A DNA stretch of 47,526 nt from Pedobacter sp. ASV12 (GCF_016429155.1 NZ_JAELUC010000029.1:1-47526), one strand, 5' to 3'. Positions 1-9,589 are shown, counted from the stretch's first letter. Translations and numbers: made by a program. Notes: generated by a model not told the origin, from the letters alone.

Positions 1-121
<121 letters not shown>

Positions 122-172
122 ACCACCCCATGTCGTGGTTCGTCGGCAGCGTCAGATGTGTATAAGAGACAG
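122..172. other. Nextera Read 1 adapter at the left contig end
   Basis: Positions 140-153 are TCGTCGGCAGCGTC and 154-172 are AGATGTGTATAAGAGACAG. Together they make the 33-base Illumina Nextera Read 1 adapter with the Tn5 mosaic end. The ten bases before it (130-139) sit where an i5 index would be, and 122-129 look like degraded P5. Genomic sequence starts at 173. Confidence 0.97.
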
Positions 173-603
173 CCATCGGTAGAAATATCATCTAAACGGC
201 CCAAGAATGGAGAAACATACGTTGCACCGGCTTTAGCCGCCAATAAGGCCTGGCCTGGAGAGAAAATCAAGGTACAGTTGGTTCTGATACCTTTGCCCGA
301 AAAATATTTAATGGCTTTGATACCGTCTTTGATCATCGGTACCTTCACTACGATTTTTGGGTTCAGGGCAGCTAAAGCTTCGCCTTCCTTTACAATGCCT
401 TCAAAATCGGTTGCAATAACTTCGGCGCTTACATTGTCGTCAACAATGTCGCAAATGGTTTTATAGTGCGCAATGACGTTGTCATCGCCAGAAATGCCTT
501 CCTTGGCCATTAAGCTAGGGTTGGTGGTTACACCGTCTAAAATGCCTAAATCCTGTGCTTCTTTAATCTGGTCTAAATTGGCGGTATCGATAAAAAATTT
601 CAT
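173..603 (-). CDS. fsa: Transaldolase / fructose-6-phosphate aldolase-like protein (3' truncated)
   Basis: A small class I aldolase of the TalC/MipB/FSA family: sugar-phosphate aldol chemistry in the cytoplasm, in the non-oxidative pentose phosphate area. Reading down from the ATG at 603-601, 143 codons are seen before the contig ends; the family is about 215-220 residues, so roughly the last third is missing. The protein opens [16 protein letters not shown] and continues with [14 protein letters not shown]. The Schiff-base lysine is K87 in VVKVPM, and [19 protein letters not shown] and [11 protein letters not shown] follow. Whether it acts as transaldolase or as fructose-6-phosphate aldolase cannot be told from the visible part. 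A consensus promoter lies at 791-820. Truncation is due to the contig end, not a mutation. Confidence 0.93.
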
Positions 604-658
604 AGTACCTGAATCCTGAATAGGAAAAATTTATGATGAGAAGAACCCTGATTTGTGT

Positions 659-775
659 CGCCCCTTCAGGGGGTTAGGGGTAAAAAAAAGGGCAAGCAAC
701 TTTTATCGCACCGCTACAACCTTCTACCCTTGCTTTGTTCCCAACCTGGGGGAGTTCAAAGGGAGCTGATCGTAA
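659..775. repeat. GC-rich intergenic repeat-like segment
   Basis: A G/C-rich block stands out in an AT-rich intergenic region. It starts with the hairpin CCCC-TTCA-GGGG (661-672) and a G-rich tail, and ends with AACCTGGGGGAGTTCAAAGG around 749-770. On the minus strand the left end reads CCCCTAACCCCCTGAAGGGG, which resembles short repeats scattered between genes of many Bacteroidota. It would lie in the 5' leader of the transaldolase mRNA. Whether it is repeated in this genome cannot be seen from one window. Confidence 0.35.
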
Positions 776-790
776 AAGACTTGCCCGGCA

Positions 791-820
791 CAAAGGTAGT
801 AAATACAGTCGTTTTTCAAA
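791..820 (-). promoter_or_regulatory. Bacteroidota-type promoter for the transaldolase gene
   Basis: On the minus strand, TTTG (820-817), an 18-base spacer and TACCTTTG (798-791) match the Bacteroidota housekeeping consensus (-33 TTTG, -7 TAnnTTTG) exactly. Transcription would start near 785, leaving a leader of about 180 nt containing the GC-rich hairpin. The rest of the 604-1121 gap is AT-rich and holds no convincing gene. Confidence 0.6.
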
Positions 821-1086
821 AAGGAAATGCGTTTATTTTTAAGAAAACAGGTATCTGATTGATTAGTAGTAATTTGAATTTAACGATTTTTTGAAGTCGC
901 TGCCAAAATGTTGTATAGCTACGTATTGCAATTTTATTATGCATAAATATTAAATATGTTATTGCAAATTTGATAAATGAAAACGATTTCGTTAATCAAT
1001 TTGATAATTAAAACACAATAAATTGAATAATATATATGTAATTCCTAAAAATATTGCTGATAAATTAATTTGATGATGGTTTTTGC

Positions 1087-1094
1087 TATCTTAG
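1087..1094 (+). promoter_or_regulatory. Possible -7 element of the gltBD promoter
   Basis: TATCTTAG differs from TAnnTTTG at one position and ends 27 bases before the gltB ATG. The same octamer is the likely -7 box of galK (15851-15844, minus strand). The nearest TTTG (1069-1072) is only 14 bases upstream, short for a -33 box, so this is tentative. Confidence 0.35.
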
Positions 1095-1121
1095 TGTTTC
1101 GTATACACTAACTAAAACCAG

Positions 1122-4100
1122 ATGAAAAACTTGAATGAACCACAAGGATTGTATCGTGAAAGCTTTGAGCACGATGCCTGCGGCATAGGCTTCGTTGCCC
1201 ACGTGAAAGGGCGTAAATCTCATCAGATTATTTCGGATGCGATTACCATTCTTGAAAACCTAGACCACAGGGGTGCTTGCGGCGCCGAACCCAATACGGG
1301 CGACGGTGCCGGAATCATGATTCAAGTTCCGCACGAATTCCTTTTCGACGAATGTTTAAAAACCGGCTTCAGCCTGCCGGCCTATGGCGATTACGGCGTA
1401 GGGATGCTCTTTTTGCCCAAAGAAATCAGGGCCCGCGAAGAATGCAGAGAAATCATTTACCGCACCGCCGAAAAACTGGGCCTCGAAGTGCTCGGCTTTA
1501 GAAAAGTACAGGTAGACACCACCGATATCGGCAACATGGCCCTTTCGGTCGAACCCGAAATTGAACAGGTGTTTGTAGCGCGGCCATACCAAATTGCAGA
1601 GGGTGCCGATTTCGAACGCAAGCTGTTTGTGCTCAAAACCTATTTAACCAAAACCATTTACAGTACCGTAGCGGGCAGCAAGCAGGATTTCTATATCGCC
1701 TCTTTCTCATCGCGTACCATTATCTATAAAGGTCAGCTTACCTCCTTACAGGTTCGCACGTATTTTACCGAGTTGAGCGATAAGCGCATGGTATCGGCTT
1801 TTGGCCTGGTGCATTCGCGCTTTGCCACCAATACTTTCCCATCGTGGCGCTTGGCCCAGCCCTTCAGGTTCATTGCCCACAACGGCGAAATCAATACCTT
1901 GCAAGGCAATCTGAACTGGTTCAGGTCGAGCGTAAAATCGTTTACCTCGCCATATTTTACACCAGAAGAACTGAACATGATTTTGCCGGTTATCGACGAA
2001 ACCCAGTCGGATTCGGGCTGTTTAGACAATGTGGTGGAACTTTTGTTGCACGCAGGCCGTTCGTTGCCACACGTGTTGATGATGCTCATTCCGGAAGCTT
2101 GGGATGGCAACGAAGACATGGATCCGATTAAAAAGGCTTTCTACCAGTTCCATGCTTCATTGATGGAGCCCTGGGATGGTCCGGCAGCTATTGCCTTTAC
2201 CGATGGCAACCTGATTGGCGCTACTTTAGACCGTAACGGCCTACGTCCATCGCGCTATGCCTTAACCAACGACGACCGTGTCATTATGGCTTCTGAGTCT
2301 GGAGCTTTAGCCATCGATCAAAGTACCATCATCGAAAAGGGACGTTTAACGCCGGGCAAGATGTTCGTGGTGGATATGCAGCAAGGCCGCATCATCAGCG
2401 ACGAAGAAATCAAGAAACAGGTATGTGGCCGCAGACCTTATGCCGATTGGATTAACCAATACCAAATCAAATTAGAGGAATTGCCAGAGCCAAGACTCAT
2501 GTTTACCAATCTATCGCAGGATTCGATTTTCAAGTATCAACAGGTTTTTGGCTATACCCGCGAAGACATCGATCTGCTGCTCAAACCTATGGCTATTGAA
2601 GGCAAAGAGGCAATTGGCTCGATGGGTACCGATACGCCTTTGGCCATCTTATCAAAACAGCCTCAGCATCTTTCTTCATATTTCAAGCAGTTGTTTGCTC
2701 AAGTAACCAATCCGCCAATAGATCCGATCCGCGAAAAAGTAGTGATGAGCTTGGCCGGGTTTATGGGCAACAATGGCAATTTATTGGAAGAAAACCAGAT
2801 GCAGTGCCATTGTGTAGGCATCAAGCACCCGATTTTGACCAACTTGGAACTCGAAAAACTCAGGAGTATCGATACCGGATTGTTCCAATCCAAAACCCTC
2901 CAAACCTATTTCAGGGCTAACGACAAGCCAGGGTCTATGGCCAAAGCCTTAGATCGCTTGTGCCGTTATGCAGTTGATGCCGTAGAAGATGGCTTCCAGG
3001 TAATCGTGCTTTCCGATCGTGCCATTGATTCGGAGCATGCGGCTATTCCATCGTTATTGGCAGTTTCGGCAGTGCACCATCATCTCATCAGAAAAGGCTA
3101 CCGTGGTGCCGTAGGCATTGTGGTAGAGGCTGGCGACGTTTGGGAAGTTCATCATTTTGCTACCCTGATTGGTTTTGGCGCAACGGCGGTAAATCCGTAT
3201 CTGGCGTTGGAAACCATCAGCCATTTTGATCAAGAAAGCGGCCTGAAGCCAGAAAAACTGATTTCGAATTATATCTATGCCGTAAATAATGGCCTATTGA
3301 AGATTTTCTCTAAAATGGGAATATCAACCTTGCAGTCGTATCACGGTGCACAGATTTTCGAAATATTGGGCATCAACGAGCAAGTCGTGAACACGCATTT
3401 TACAGGTGCTGTATCGCGTATTGGCGGTTTAGGTCTGGATGAAATTGCTTACGAGACATTAATCAAACACCGCCGCAGCTTTGGGCCGCAAACCCAGGCC
3501 GCAAATTTGCTTTCGGCAGGCGGTACCTACAAATGGAGAAGAAGGGGCGAAAAACACTTGTTCAATCCTGAAACGATCCACTTGTTACAGAACTCGACCC
3601 GTAGAAAAGACTACGAAACCTTTAAGAAATACTCCAAACTCATTAACGACCAAACGGCACAGGCTTATACCATCCGTGGTTTGCTGGAATTCAATTACAA
3701 CCGCTCGTCTGTCCCGTTGGATGAAGTAGAACCAGTAGAATCGATTTTAAAGCGTTTTGCCACAGGAGCGATGTCGTTCGGATCGATTTCCCACGAGGCA
3801 CACTCAACTTTGGCCATTGCCATGAACCGGATTGGCGGCAAGAGCAATACCGGCGAAGGTGGCGAGGACGAAATTCGTTACCAACGGCTAGAAAACGGCG
3901 ATTCGATGCGATCGGCCATCAAACAGATTGCTTCCGCACGTTTCGGCGTAACCAGTTATTACTTAACCAATGCCGACGAGTTGCAGATTAAAATGGCGCA
4001 AGGTGCCAAACCTGGCGAAGGCGGCCAATTGCCTGGGCATAAAGTAGACGACTGGATTGCAAAAGTTCGTCACGCTACACCTGGGGTAGGTTTGATTTCG

Positions 4101-5630
4101 CCACCGCCACATCACGATATTTATTCGATTGAAGATTTGGCCCAGCTGATTTTCGACCTGAAAAATGCCAACCGCGCAGCGAGGATCAATGTTAAATTGG
4201 TTTCAAAAGCGGGTGTAGGCACCATTGCCGCCGGTGTGGCCAAAGCACATGCCGATGTAATTTTGGTGTCTGGCTACGATGGCGGCACCGGCGCATCGCC
4301 TCTAACCTCTATCCAGCACGCGGGTTTGCCTTGGGAGCTTGGCTTGGCCGAAGCCCACCAAACCTTGGTTAAAAACCGCTTGAGAAGCAGGGTCGTATTA
4401 CAAACCGATGGCCAGTTGAAGACCGGTCGCGATATCGCCATAGCCGCTTTATTGGGCGCTGAAGAATGGGGTGTAGCTACCGCGGCCTTGGTTACATCGG
4501 GCTGTATCATGATGCGCAAATGCCACTTGAATACTTGTCCGGTAGGCGTGGCCACACAAGATCCGGATTTGAGGAAATTATTTACCGGCGATCCAGACCA
4601 TGTAGTCAATTTATTCTATTTTCTGGCCGAAGAACTGCGCGAAATCATGGCCGAATTGGGTTTTAGAACGGTAAACGAAATGATTGGTCAGTCTGATGCC
4701 TTACGCATGAGGCCAATTGACAACGCCGATTGGAAGCTGAAATATGTAAACCTGGCGCCAATCCTGTATCAAGAGCCAAATCACGGCGAACCTTTGTACC
4801 AAACCGAGCTCCAAGACCATGGCTTAGACCATGTATTGGATCATCAACTGATCGAAAAGGCTCAGCCTGCCATCTTGAACAACGAACCTGTATTTGCCAA
4901 TTTTGAGGTTAAAAATACCGATAGGGCTATTGGTACCATGCTTTCGAACGAGATTTCGAAAGTGCATCAAAGCGCTGGGCTGGCTCCTGATACCATCAAC
5001 TTTAAATGTGTAGGTTCTGCCGGACAAAGCTTCGGTGCATTCGCCACTAAGGGCTTAACCTTATTTTTAGAAGGCGAGGGTAACGACTACGTAGGCAAGG
5101 GTTTATCGGGTGCCAAATTGGTCATCTATCCATTTGGCAACATCAACTATGTGCCGGAGCAGAACATCATTATCGGAAACGTTGCCTTATATGGCGCAAC
5201 TTCGGGCGAACTGTATGTGCGTGGGAAAGCGGGCGAGCGTTTTGCGGTTCGCAACTCGGGCGCTACGGCAGTGGTAGAGGGTGTAGGTGATCATGGTTGC
5301 GAGTACATGACCGGTGGCGAGGTGTTGGTTATTGGAGATACCGGCAGCAATTTTGCCGCAGGTATGAGCGGGGGCATTGCCTGGATTTACGATACCGCCG
5401 GAACTTTCGCCAAGAAATGCAATCCCGAAATGGTCGACTTAGATCCATTGCAAGCGGAGGATGAAGAAAGAATCATCACTTTACTTAAAAATCATATCCG
5501 ATTAACTAACAGTAGAGTTGCAGAATTTATATTAAGCGATTGGGAAGCGCAGTCGGCACATTTTGTCAAGGTATTTCCTAAAGAGTACAAAGCAGTTTTA
5601 TTACAACGTCAACAAGTTAAAATCAACTAA
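1122..5630 (+). CDS. gltB: Glutamate synthase, large (alpha) subunit
   Basis: Makes two glutamates from glutamine and 2-oxoglutarate, with electrons from the small subunit. The 1502 residues match the family length. Order: class II glutamine amidotransferase domain whose catalytic cysteine is C20 in HDACGIGF, so a short propeptide is probably removed; a central linker domain; the FMN/synthase domain with GAKPGEGGQLPGHKV; the 3Fe-4S cysteines C1128, C1134 and C1139 (C-x5-C-x4-C, in CIMMRKCHLNTCPVG); and a C-terminal GxGxG beta-helix domain (EYMTGGEVLVIGDTG, AAGMSGG). The ATG is preceded by a possible -7 box at 1087. gltD starts 2 bases after the stop, so the two subunits are co-transcribed. 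Nothing is missing or broken. Confidence 0.98.
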   Translation: MKNLNEPQGLYRESFEHDACGIGFVAHVKGRKSHQIISDAITILENLDHRGACGAEPNTGDGAGIMIQVPHEFLFDECLKTGFSLPAYGDYGVGMLFLPKEIRAREECREIIYRTAEKLGLEVLGFRKVQVDTTDIGNMALSVEPEIEQVFVARPYQIAEGADFERKLFVLKTYLTKTIYSTVAGSKQDFYIASFSSRTIIYKGQLTSLQVRTYFTELSDKRMVSAFGLVHSRFATNTFPSWRLAQPFRFIAHNGEINTLQGNLNWFRSSVKSFTSPYFTPEELNMILPVIDETQSDSGCLDNVVELLLHAGRSLPHVLMMLIPEAWDGNEDMDPIKKAFYQFHASLMEPWDGPAAIAFTDGNLIGATLDRNGLRPSRYALTNDDRVIMASESGALAIDQSTIIEKGRLTPGKMFVVDMQQGRIISDEEIKKQVCGRRPYADWINQYQIKLEELPEPRLMFTNLSQDSIFKYQQVFGYTREDIDLLLKPMAIEGKEAIGSMGTDTPLAILSKQPQHLSSYFKQLFAQVTNPPIDPIREKVVMSLAGFMGNNGNLLEENQMQCHCVGIKHPILTNLELEKLRSIDTGLFQSKTLQTYFRANDKPGSMAKALDRLCRYAVDAVEDGFQVIVLSDRAIDSEHAAIPSLLAVSAVHHHLIRKGYRGAVGIVVEAGDVWEVHHFATLIGFGATAVNPYLALETISHFDQESGLKPEKLISNYIYAVNNGLLKIFSKMGISTLQSYHGAQIFEILGINEQVVNTHFTGAVSRIGGLGLDEIAYETLIKHRRSFGPQTQAANLLSAGGTYKWRRRGEKHLFNPETIHLLQNSTRRKDYETFKKYSKLINDQTAQAYTIRGLLEFNYNRSSVPLDEVEPVESILKRFATGAMSFGSISHEAHSTLAIAMNRIGGKSNTGEGGEDEIRYQRLENGDSMRSAIKQIASARFGVTSYYLTNADELQIKMAQGAKPGEGGQLPGHKVDDWIAKVRHATPGVGLISPPPHHDIYSIEDLAQLIFDLKNANRAARINVKLVSKAGVGTIAAGVAKAHADVILVSGYDGGTGASPLTSIQHAGLPWELGLAEAHQTLVKNRLRSRVVLQTDGQLKTGRDIAIAALLGAEEWGVATAALVTSGCIMMRKCHLNTCPVGVATQDPDLRKLFTGDPDHVVNLFYFLAEELREIMAELGFRTVNEMIGQSDALRMRPIDNADWKLKYVNLAPILYQEPNHGEPLYQTELQDHGLDHVLDHQLIEKAQPAILNNEPVFANFEVKNTDRAIGTMLSNEISKVHQSAGLAPDTINFKCVGSAGQSFGAFATKGLTLFLEGEGNDYVGKGLSGAKLVIYPFGNINYVPEQNIIIGNVALYGATSGELYVRGKAGERFAVRNSGATAVVEGVGDHGCEYMTGGEVLVIGDTGSNFAAGMSGGIAWIYDTAGTFAKKCNPEMVDLDPLQAEDEERIITLLKNHIRLTNSRVAEFILSDWEAQSAHFVKVFPKEYKAVLLQRQQVKIN

Positions 5631-5632
5631 CC

Positions 5633-7099
5633 ATGGGAAAAGTGACAGGATTTCTTGAATTCGAAAGAGTTTCGCCTTCAAGACAGGAACCGGAGGCACG
5701 TATCAAACATTACGATGAGTTTTTGCATGCTTTGCCACCCGAACAGTTGAACAAGCAGGCCGCGCGTTGCATGGATTGTGGAGTGCCTTTTTGCCAATCG
5801 GGTTGTCCCTTGGGCAATGTGATACCAGAGTTTAACGATGCCGTTTACCGTGGCGATTGGCTGAATGCGACTGAGATTTTGCTCAGCACCAACAACTTCC
5901 CTGAATTTACAGGCAGGATTTGTCCGGCACCTTGCGAAAGCGCTTGCGTATTGGGCATCAATAAACCACCGGTAGCTATCGAGGAAATTGAAAAGCATAT
6001 TATTGAAATTGCTTTCGAGAAAGGCTACATCAAAGCCAATGCCCCATTAATCAGGACCGGAAAACGCGTAGCTGTTATCGGTTCAGGTCCGGCCGGCTTA
6101 GCCGCTGCTGCGCAGCTCAATAAGGTTGGACACGAAGTAGTGGTTTTTGAGCGCGATGATGTACCTGGTGGCTTGCTTCGCTATGGTATCCCTGATTTCA
6201 AGTTGCAAAAAGATGTAGTAGAAAGAAGGATCAAGTTGATGGAAGAAGAAGGCATTAGCTTTAAATGCAACGCCAATGTAGGCGAAAACGTAGAACTGAG
6301 TACGTTATTGAGAGATTACCAGGCCCTTGTATTGGCTGGTGGCTCTACCATTCCGCGCGATTTGAATTTGCCCGGCAGGGAATTAGAGGGCATTCATTTC
6401 GCCATGGATTTTCTCAAACAGCAAAACAAGCGCGTTGGTGGTCGTGAAGTGAACGAAAAGCCACTAATGGCAACTGGAAAAAACGTAATTGTAATTGGTG
6501 GTGGCGATACAGGTTCAGATTGTATCGGTACTTCTAACCGTCATGGTGCCAAATCGGTAACCCAATTCGAGATCATGCCTATGCCACCGCAAAGCAGAAC
6601 CGAACACATGCCTTGGCCACAATATCCGATGCTGTTAAAGGTTACTTCTTCGCATGAGGAGGGGGCCAGCAGGAATTGGGCGGTAAACACCAAAAAGTTC
6701 ATTGCCGACGAGCAAGGCAGGCTCAAAGCATTGAGCGTGGTGGAAGTAGAGTGGGAGATCGATGCGCTGGGCCGACCAGTAAGCTTTAAGGAAATTGCGG
6801 GTACCGAAAAAGAATATCCATGCGAACTGGTTTTATTGGCCATGGGCTTTTTACATCCCCAAAAACAGGGCTTACTCGAAAAACTGGGTGTAGAACTCGA
6901 TTCCAGGGGCAATGTAAAAGCCGTAGAAGGGCAATACCAAACCAATATTCCGAAGGTTTTTGCTGCAGGCGATATGCGTAGAGGCCAATCTTTAGTGGTT
7001 TGGGCCATTTCTGAAGGTCGTGAAACCGCCCGAAAGGTCGACGAATACCTGATGGGGTACAGCAAACTGCCCTCGAAAGATGCGATTGCCTACGCCTAA
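5633..7099 (+). CDS. gltD: Glutamate synthase, small (beta) subunit
   Basis: FAD-dependent NAD(P)H oxidoreductase that feeds electrons to GltB. The 488 residues are of normal length. The N-terminal Fe-S region has C46, C49, C54, C58 (CMDCGVPFCQSGCPLGN) and C97, C101, C105 (CPAPCESAC). FAD is bound by GSGPAG (150-155) and the nicotinamide nucleotide by GGGDTGSDC (289-297). A second flavin motif lies near the end (VFAAGDMRRGQSLVVWAI). It follows gltB by 2 bases and is closed by a strong terminator at 7132-7173. Confidence 0.98.
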   Translation: MGKVTGFLEFERVSPSRQEPEARIKHYDEFLHALPPEQLNKQAARCMDCGVPFCQSGCPLGNVIPEFNDAVYRGDWLNATEILLSTNNFPEFTGRICPAPCESACVLGINKPPVAIEEIEKHIIEIAFEKGYIKANAPLIRTGKRVAVIGSGPAGLAAAAQLNKVGHEVVVFERDDVPGGLLRYGIPDFKLQKDVVERRIKLMEEEGISFKCNANVGENVELSTLLRDYQALVLAGGSTIPRDLNLPGRELEGIHFAMDFLKQQNKRVGGREVNEKPLMATGKNVIVIGGGDTGSDCIGTSNRHGAKSVTQFEIMPMPPQSRTEHMPWPQYPMLLKVTSSHEEGASRNWAVNTKKFIADEQGRLKALSVVEVEWEIDALGRPVSFKEIAGTEKEYPCELVLLAMGFLHPQKQGLLEKLGVELDSRGNVKAVEGQYQTNIPKVFAAGDMRRGQSLVVWAISEGRETARKVDEYLMGYSKLPSKDAIAYA

Positions 7100-7131
7100 T
7101 CAAGAATAGTTTTTCCCAAATTATAATTTTG

Positions 7132-7173
7132 ACCACAGCCAACAGTTTTACTGTAGCTGTGGTTTTTGTTTTT
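7132..7173 (+). terminator. Rho-independent terminator after gltBD
   Basis: ACCACAGC (7132-7139) pairs with GCTGTGGT (7156-7163). Inside the stem ACAGT pairs with ACTGT around a TTT loop. T-rich sequence (TTTTTGTTTTT) follows directly. Confidence 0.85.
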
Positions 7174-7177
7174 GAAA

Positions 7178-7185
7178 TAGCTTTG
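7178..7185 (+). promoter_or_regulatory. Possible -7 element for the secreted orphan gene
   Basis: TAGCTTTG fits TAnnTTTG exactly, 54 bases before the ATG at 7240 and just after the gltBD terminator. No -33 TTTG at the usual distance was found. Confidence 0.3.
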
Positions 7186-7239
7186 GATTGGATTTTATGG
7201 AATTTGCGGTTTTAAGTCATCATTTTATTAAACTCAAAA

Positions 7240-7875
7240 ATGCATCTGAAAAAACTACTTTTCTTATTGTTGCTATGCTATTCCCATAGCTTGCTGGGCC
7301 AAACCAATTGGCACCAAATAGAAATCGCATTAAGCAAGCAGCGAGATGAACAGCAAATATCCAGCGATGAATATTATGCAAGACTTAAAAGCGAAGCTGG
7401 AATTCTTAATGAACTGAATCTGTGGATAAAATCCGAAGATACGGTTGCTACGAAATCTGATACGAGAAAACTTAGCCTTTATTTTCCTGAAAAATTCCAA
7501 ATTGTCATGCCCAATGGTAATAAGTATGCTCAGGTCTACCTGCAAAACAACACTTCCGATCCACTCAATATCGCCAGGATAGACGCTACCATTGATAAGG
7601 TTAGGGAATATTTTTTCATCAACAAAAAATGGGTGCCTTTTAGAAAAAACGGAACATCCACTTGCGGAAATAGCTATTTTGAGAGTAAACTGGCACCTAA
7701 CAGGCAATTAACCCTGTATTTGGATAATGAAGCATTAACAAAGGGCAAAAATAAAATCAAGTATAAGATTCGGATCAATTTGGGTGATCAGGTCATTGAG
7801 TCAAATGTAATTACCCTGCATTTGTACGATAGCCAACTTAAACGCATTACAGAAAGCACCTTAAAAACGAAGTAA
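7240..7875 (+). CDS. Secreted protein of unknown function
   Basis: I do not recognise this 211-residue protein. It begins with a clear Sec signal peptide (MHLKKLLFLLLLCYSHSLLG, cleavage probably around residue 20), so it is exported to the periplasm or beyond. No lipobox cysteine is at the cleavage site. After a charged helical stretch (about 25-70) the rest is strand-rich with alternating hydrophobics (YAQVYLQNN, LTLYLDNEAL, KIKYKIRINL, ESNVITLHLY), suggesting an immunoglobulin-like beta-sandwich; this fold call is inference. It stands alone between the gltBD terminator and the aldehyde oxidoreductase operon, whose first gene is 113 bases downstream. Confidence 0.8.
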   Translation: MHLKKLLFLLLLCYSHSLLGQTNWHQIEIALSKQRDEQQISSDEYYARLKSEAGILNELNLWIKSEDTVATKSDTRKLSLYFPEKFQIVMPNGNKYAQVYLQNNTSDPLNIARIDATIDKVREYFFINKKWVPFRKNGTSTCGNSYFESKLAPNRQLTLYLDNEALTKGKNKIKYKIRINLGDQVIESNVITLHLYDSQLKRITESTLKTK

Positions 7876-7988
7876 GTCGCGGTTTTAGTCCTGTTAAACC
7901 TTTAGATTGCTTCTAAATAAGTGCTGTCCATTTTAAACCAAAGTTCTTATTCCGATATTAGGTAATTATCCTTAAACGCTATTCCCTT

Positions 7989-8609
7989 ATGTCAAAAGCA
8001 GCTGAGAGCCAAACCGGCGATAGCCGACGCGATTTCTTGAAGAAAACTTCTTTAGCCGCGGCCCTGTCCTTAACGCCAATCACCATTCTTAAGGCCGCCG
8101 ACCATAAAGTTGACGAACATTTTGCCGAGCTTTTTGAAAAAATACCTTTAAACTTAAAAGTGAACAATAAAGCTTATAACCTCAAGGTCGAACCCAGGGT
8201 TACTTTATTAGACCTGTTGAGAGAACAATTGCACCTCACTGGCACCAAAAAAGGTTGCGACCATGGCCAATGTGGTGCCTGCACCGTACACGTGGATGGG
8301 CAAAGGATAAATTCGTGCCTCAGTTTGGCAGTAATGAACGAAGGCAAAACCGTAACCACCATCGAAGGCTTGGCTAATGGTGATGAGCTGCATCCCATGC
8401 AGGCTGCTTTTATTAAGCACGATGGCTTTCAATGCGGCTATTGTACGCCCGGACAAATCATGAGCGCAGTAGCCTGTGTACGTGAAGGCCACGCCAATTC
8501 TAAAGATGAGATCAGAGAGTACATGAGCGGCAACATCTGCCGCTGTGGCGCTTATCCGAATATTGTAGATGCCATACAAGAAGTAAAAGAGAAAGGAGTT
8601 AAAGTATGA
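7989..8609 (+). CDS. paoA: Aldehyde oxidoreductase, 2Fe-2S subunit (Tat-exported)
   Basis: Iron-sulfur subunit of a periplasmic xanthine-oxidase-family aldehyde oxidoreductase, like E. coli PaoA/YagT. A twin-arginine leader is visible (SRRDFLKKTSLAAALSL, residues 12-28), so the folded complex is probably exported by Tat. The plant-type 2Fe-2S cluster is bound by C90, C95, C98 and C110 (GCDHGQCGACTVHVDG), the second cluster by C149, C152, C184 and C186 (CGYC and CRC). The 206-residue length is typical. It overlaps the FAD subunit gene by four bases (ATGA, 8606-8609), indicating translational coupling. The substrate is unknown; aromatic and other aldehydes are typical of the group. Confidence 0.92.
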   Translation: MSKAAESQTGDSRRDFLKKTSLAAALSLTPITILKAADHKVDEHFAELFEKIPLNLKVNNKAYNLKVEPRVTLLDLLREQLHLTGTKKGCDHGQCGACTVHVDGQRINSCLSLAVMNEGKTVTTIEGLANGDELHPMQAAFIKHDGFQCGYCTPGQIMSAVACVREGHANSKDEIREYMSGNICRCGAYPNIVDAIQEVKEKGVKV

Positions 8610-9589
8610 TCAACTTCCAATACCTTCGAACTTCGGTAGTTAAAACGGCTCTGAGCCTGATCAATAAGGATTCGAAAGCTGTTTTTATTGCTGGTGGCAC
8701 CAACTTGGTCGATTTGATGAAAAGGGGCGTAACGGCGCCCGAAAAGCTCATCGATATTAATCATTTGCCCCTCAAACAAATCAGTTTCACTAATAATTTA
8801 TTACAAATAGGCGCCTTAACCAGCAATACAGCCTTGGCCGAAGCGCCCATTGTAAAGGAAAAATTCCCTTTGCTAAGTATGGCTCTACAGGCAGGTGCTT
8901 CCGCGCAATTGCGCAATGTAGCTACGGTTGGCGGCAATATGATGCAACGTACCCGTTGTGGTTATTTTTATGATACCACCATGCCCTGCAATAAGCGCGA
9001 ACCTGGAAGCGGTTGTGGTGCCATAGGAGGCTATAATAGAATGCATGCCATCTTTGGCACTTCAGAGCATTGCATCGCTGTACACCCCAGCGATATGTGC
9101 GTTGGCTTGGTAGCCTTAGATGCGCAAGTAGTTTTGGCAAGTACAAAAGGAGAGCGAAAAATAAAGTTTGCCGATTTTCACAAACTCGCAGGTAATACCC
9201 CAGAAAAAGACAACAACCTCCAAAAAGGAGAGTTAATTCTACGCGTAGAAATCCCTGCCAATAATTTCAACAAGAATTTCCACTACCTCAAAGTGCGCGA
9301 TCGCTCTTCCTATGCCTTTGCACTGGTTTCTGTAGCCGCCGCATTAGAGATAAAAAACGGCCTTATTAATGAAGCCCGCTTGGCCATGGGCGGTGTAGCG
9401 CACAAACCTTGGCGCTTGGCAACAGCAGAAAACTTTCTCAAAGGCAAAGCTGCCAACAAAGCCAATTTCGAACAGGCATCCAAAATAGCCATGGATGGTG
9501 CGAAGAGCTTTGGAGAAAACGATTTTAAGCTCACTTTGGCCCCAAATACAATTGTAGAAGCATTAACCTTAGCCCTAGCCAAAGCCTAA
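8606..9589 (+). CDS. paoB: Aldehyde oxidoreductase, FAD-binding subunit
   Basis: Middle subunit of the complex; carries FAD between the 2Fe-2S clusters and the molybdenum centre's electron acceptor. FAD-binding motifs FIAGGTNLVDLMKRG (27-41) and NVATVGGNMMQRTRCGYFYD (104-123) are present. An inserted cysteine-rich stretch has C118, C128, C137, C156 and C165, as in E. coli PaoB, which carries an extra 4Fe-4S cluster; I infer the same here. It has no signal of its own and would be carried out by PaoA's Tat leader. It lies between paoA (4-base overlap) and paoC (1-base gap). Confidence 0.92.
   Translation: MINFQYLRTSVVKTALSLINKDSKAVFIAGGTNLVDLMKRGVTAPEKLIDINHLPLKQISFTNNLLQIGALTSNTALAEAPIVKEKFPLLSMALQAGASAQLRNVATVGGNMMQRTRCGYFYDTTMPCNKREPGSGCGAIGGYNRMHAIFGTSEHCIAVHPSDMCVGLVALDAQVVLASTKGERKIKFADFHKLAGNTPEKDNNLQKGELILRVEIPANNFNKNFHYLKVRDRSSYAFALVSVAAALEIKNGLINEARLAMGGVAHKPWRLATAENFLKGKAANKANFEQASKIAMDGAKSFGENDFKLTLAPNTIVEALTLALAKA

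Noticed and set aside
158..466. Open frame on the plus strand starting with GTG-TAT-AAG-AGA-CAG
   Set aside because: Its start lies in the Nextera adapter and the rest runs antisense to the transaldolase gene, whose motifs are clear on the minus strand.
655..858. 67-codon open frame in the transaldolase/gltB gap
   Set aside because: It is made of the GC-rich repeat and a promoter region, with no good start signal and no recognisable protein.
6541..7065. 174-codon open frame antisense to gltD
   Set aside because: Shadow of the strongly conserved gltD; its composition follows from gltD codon use.
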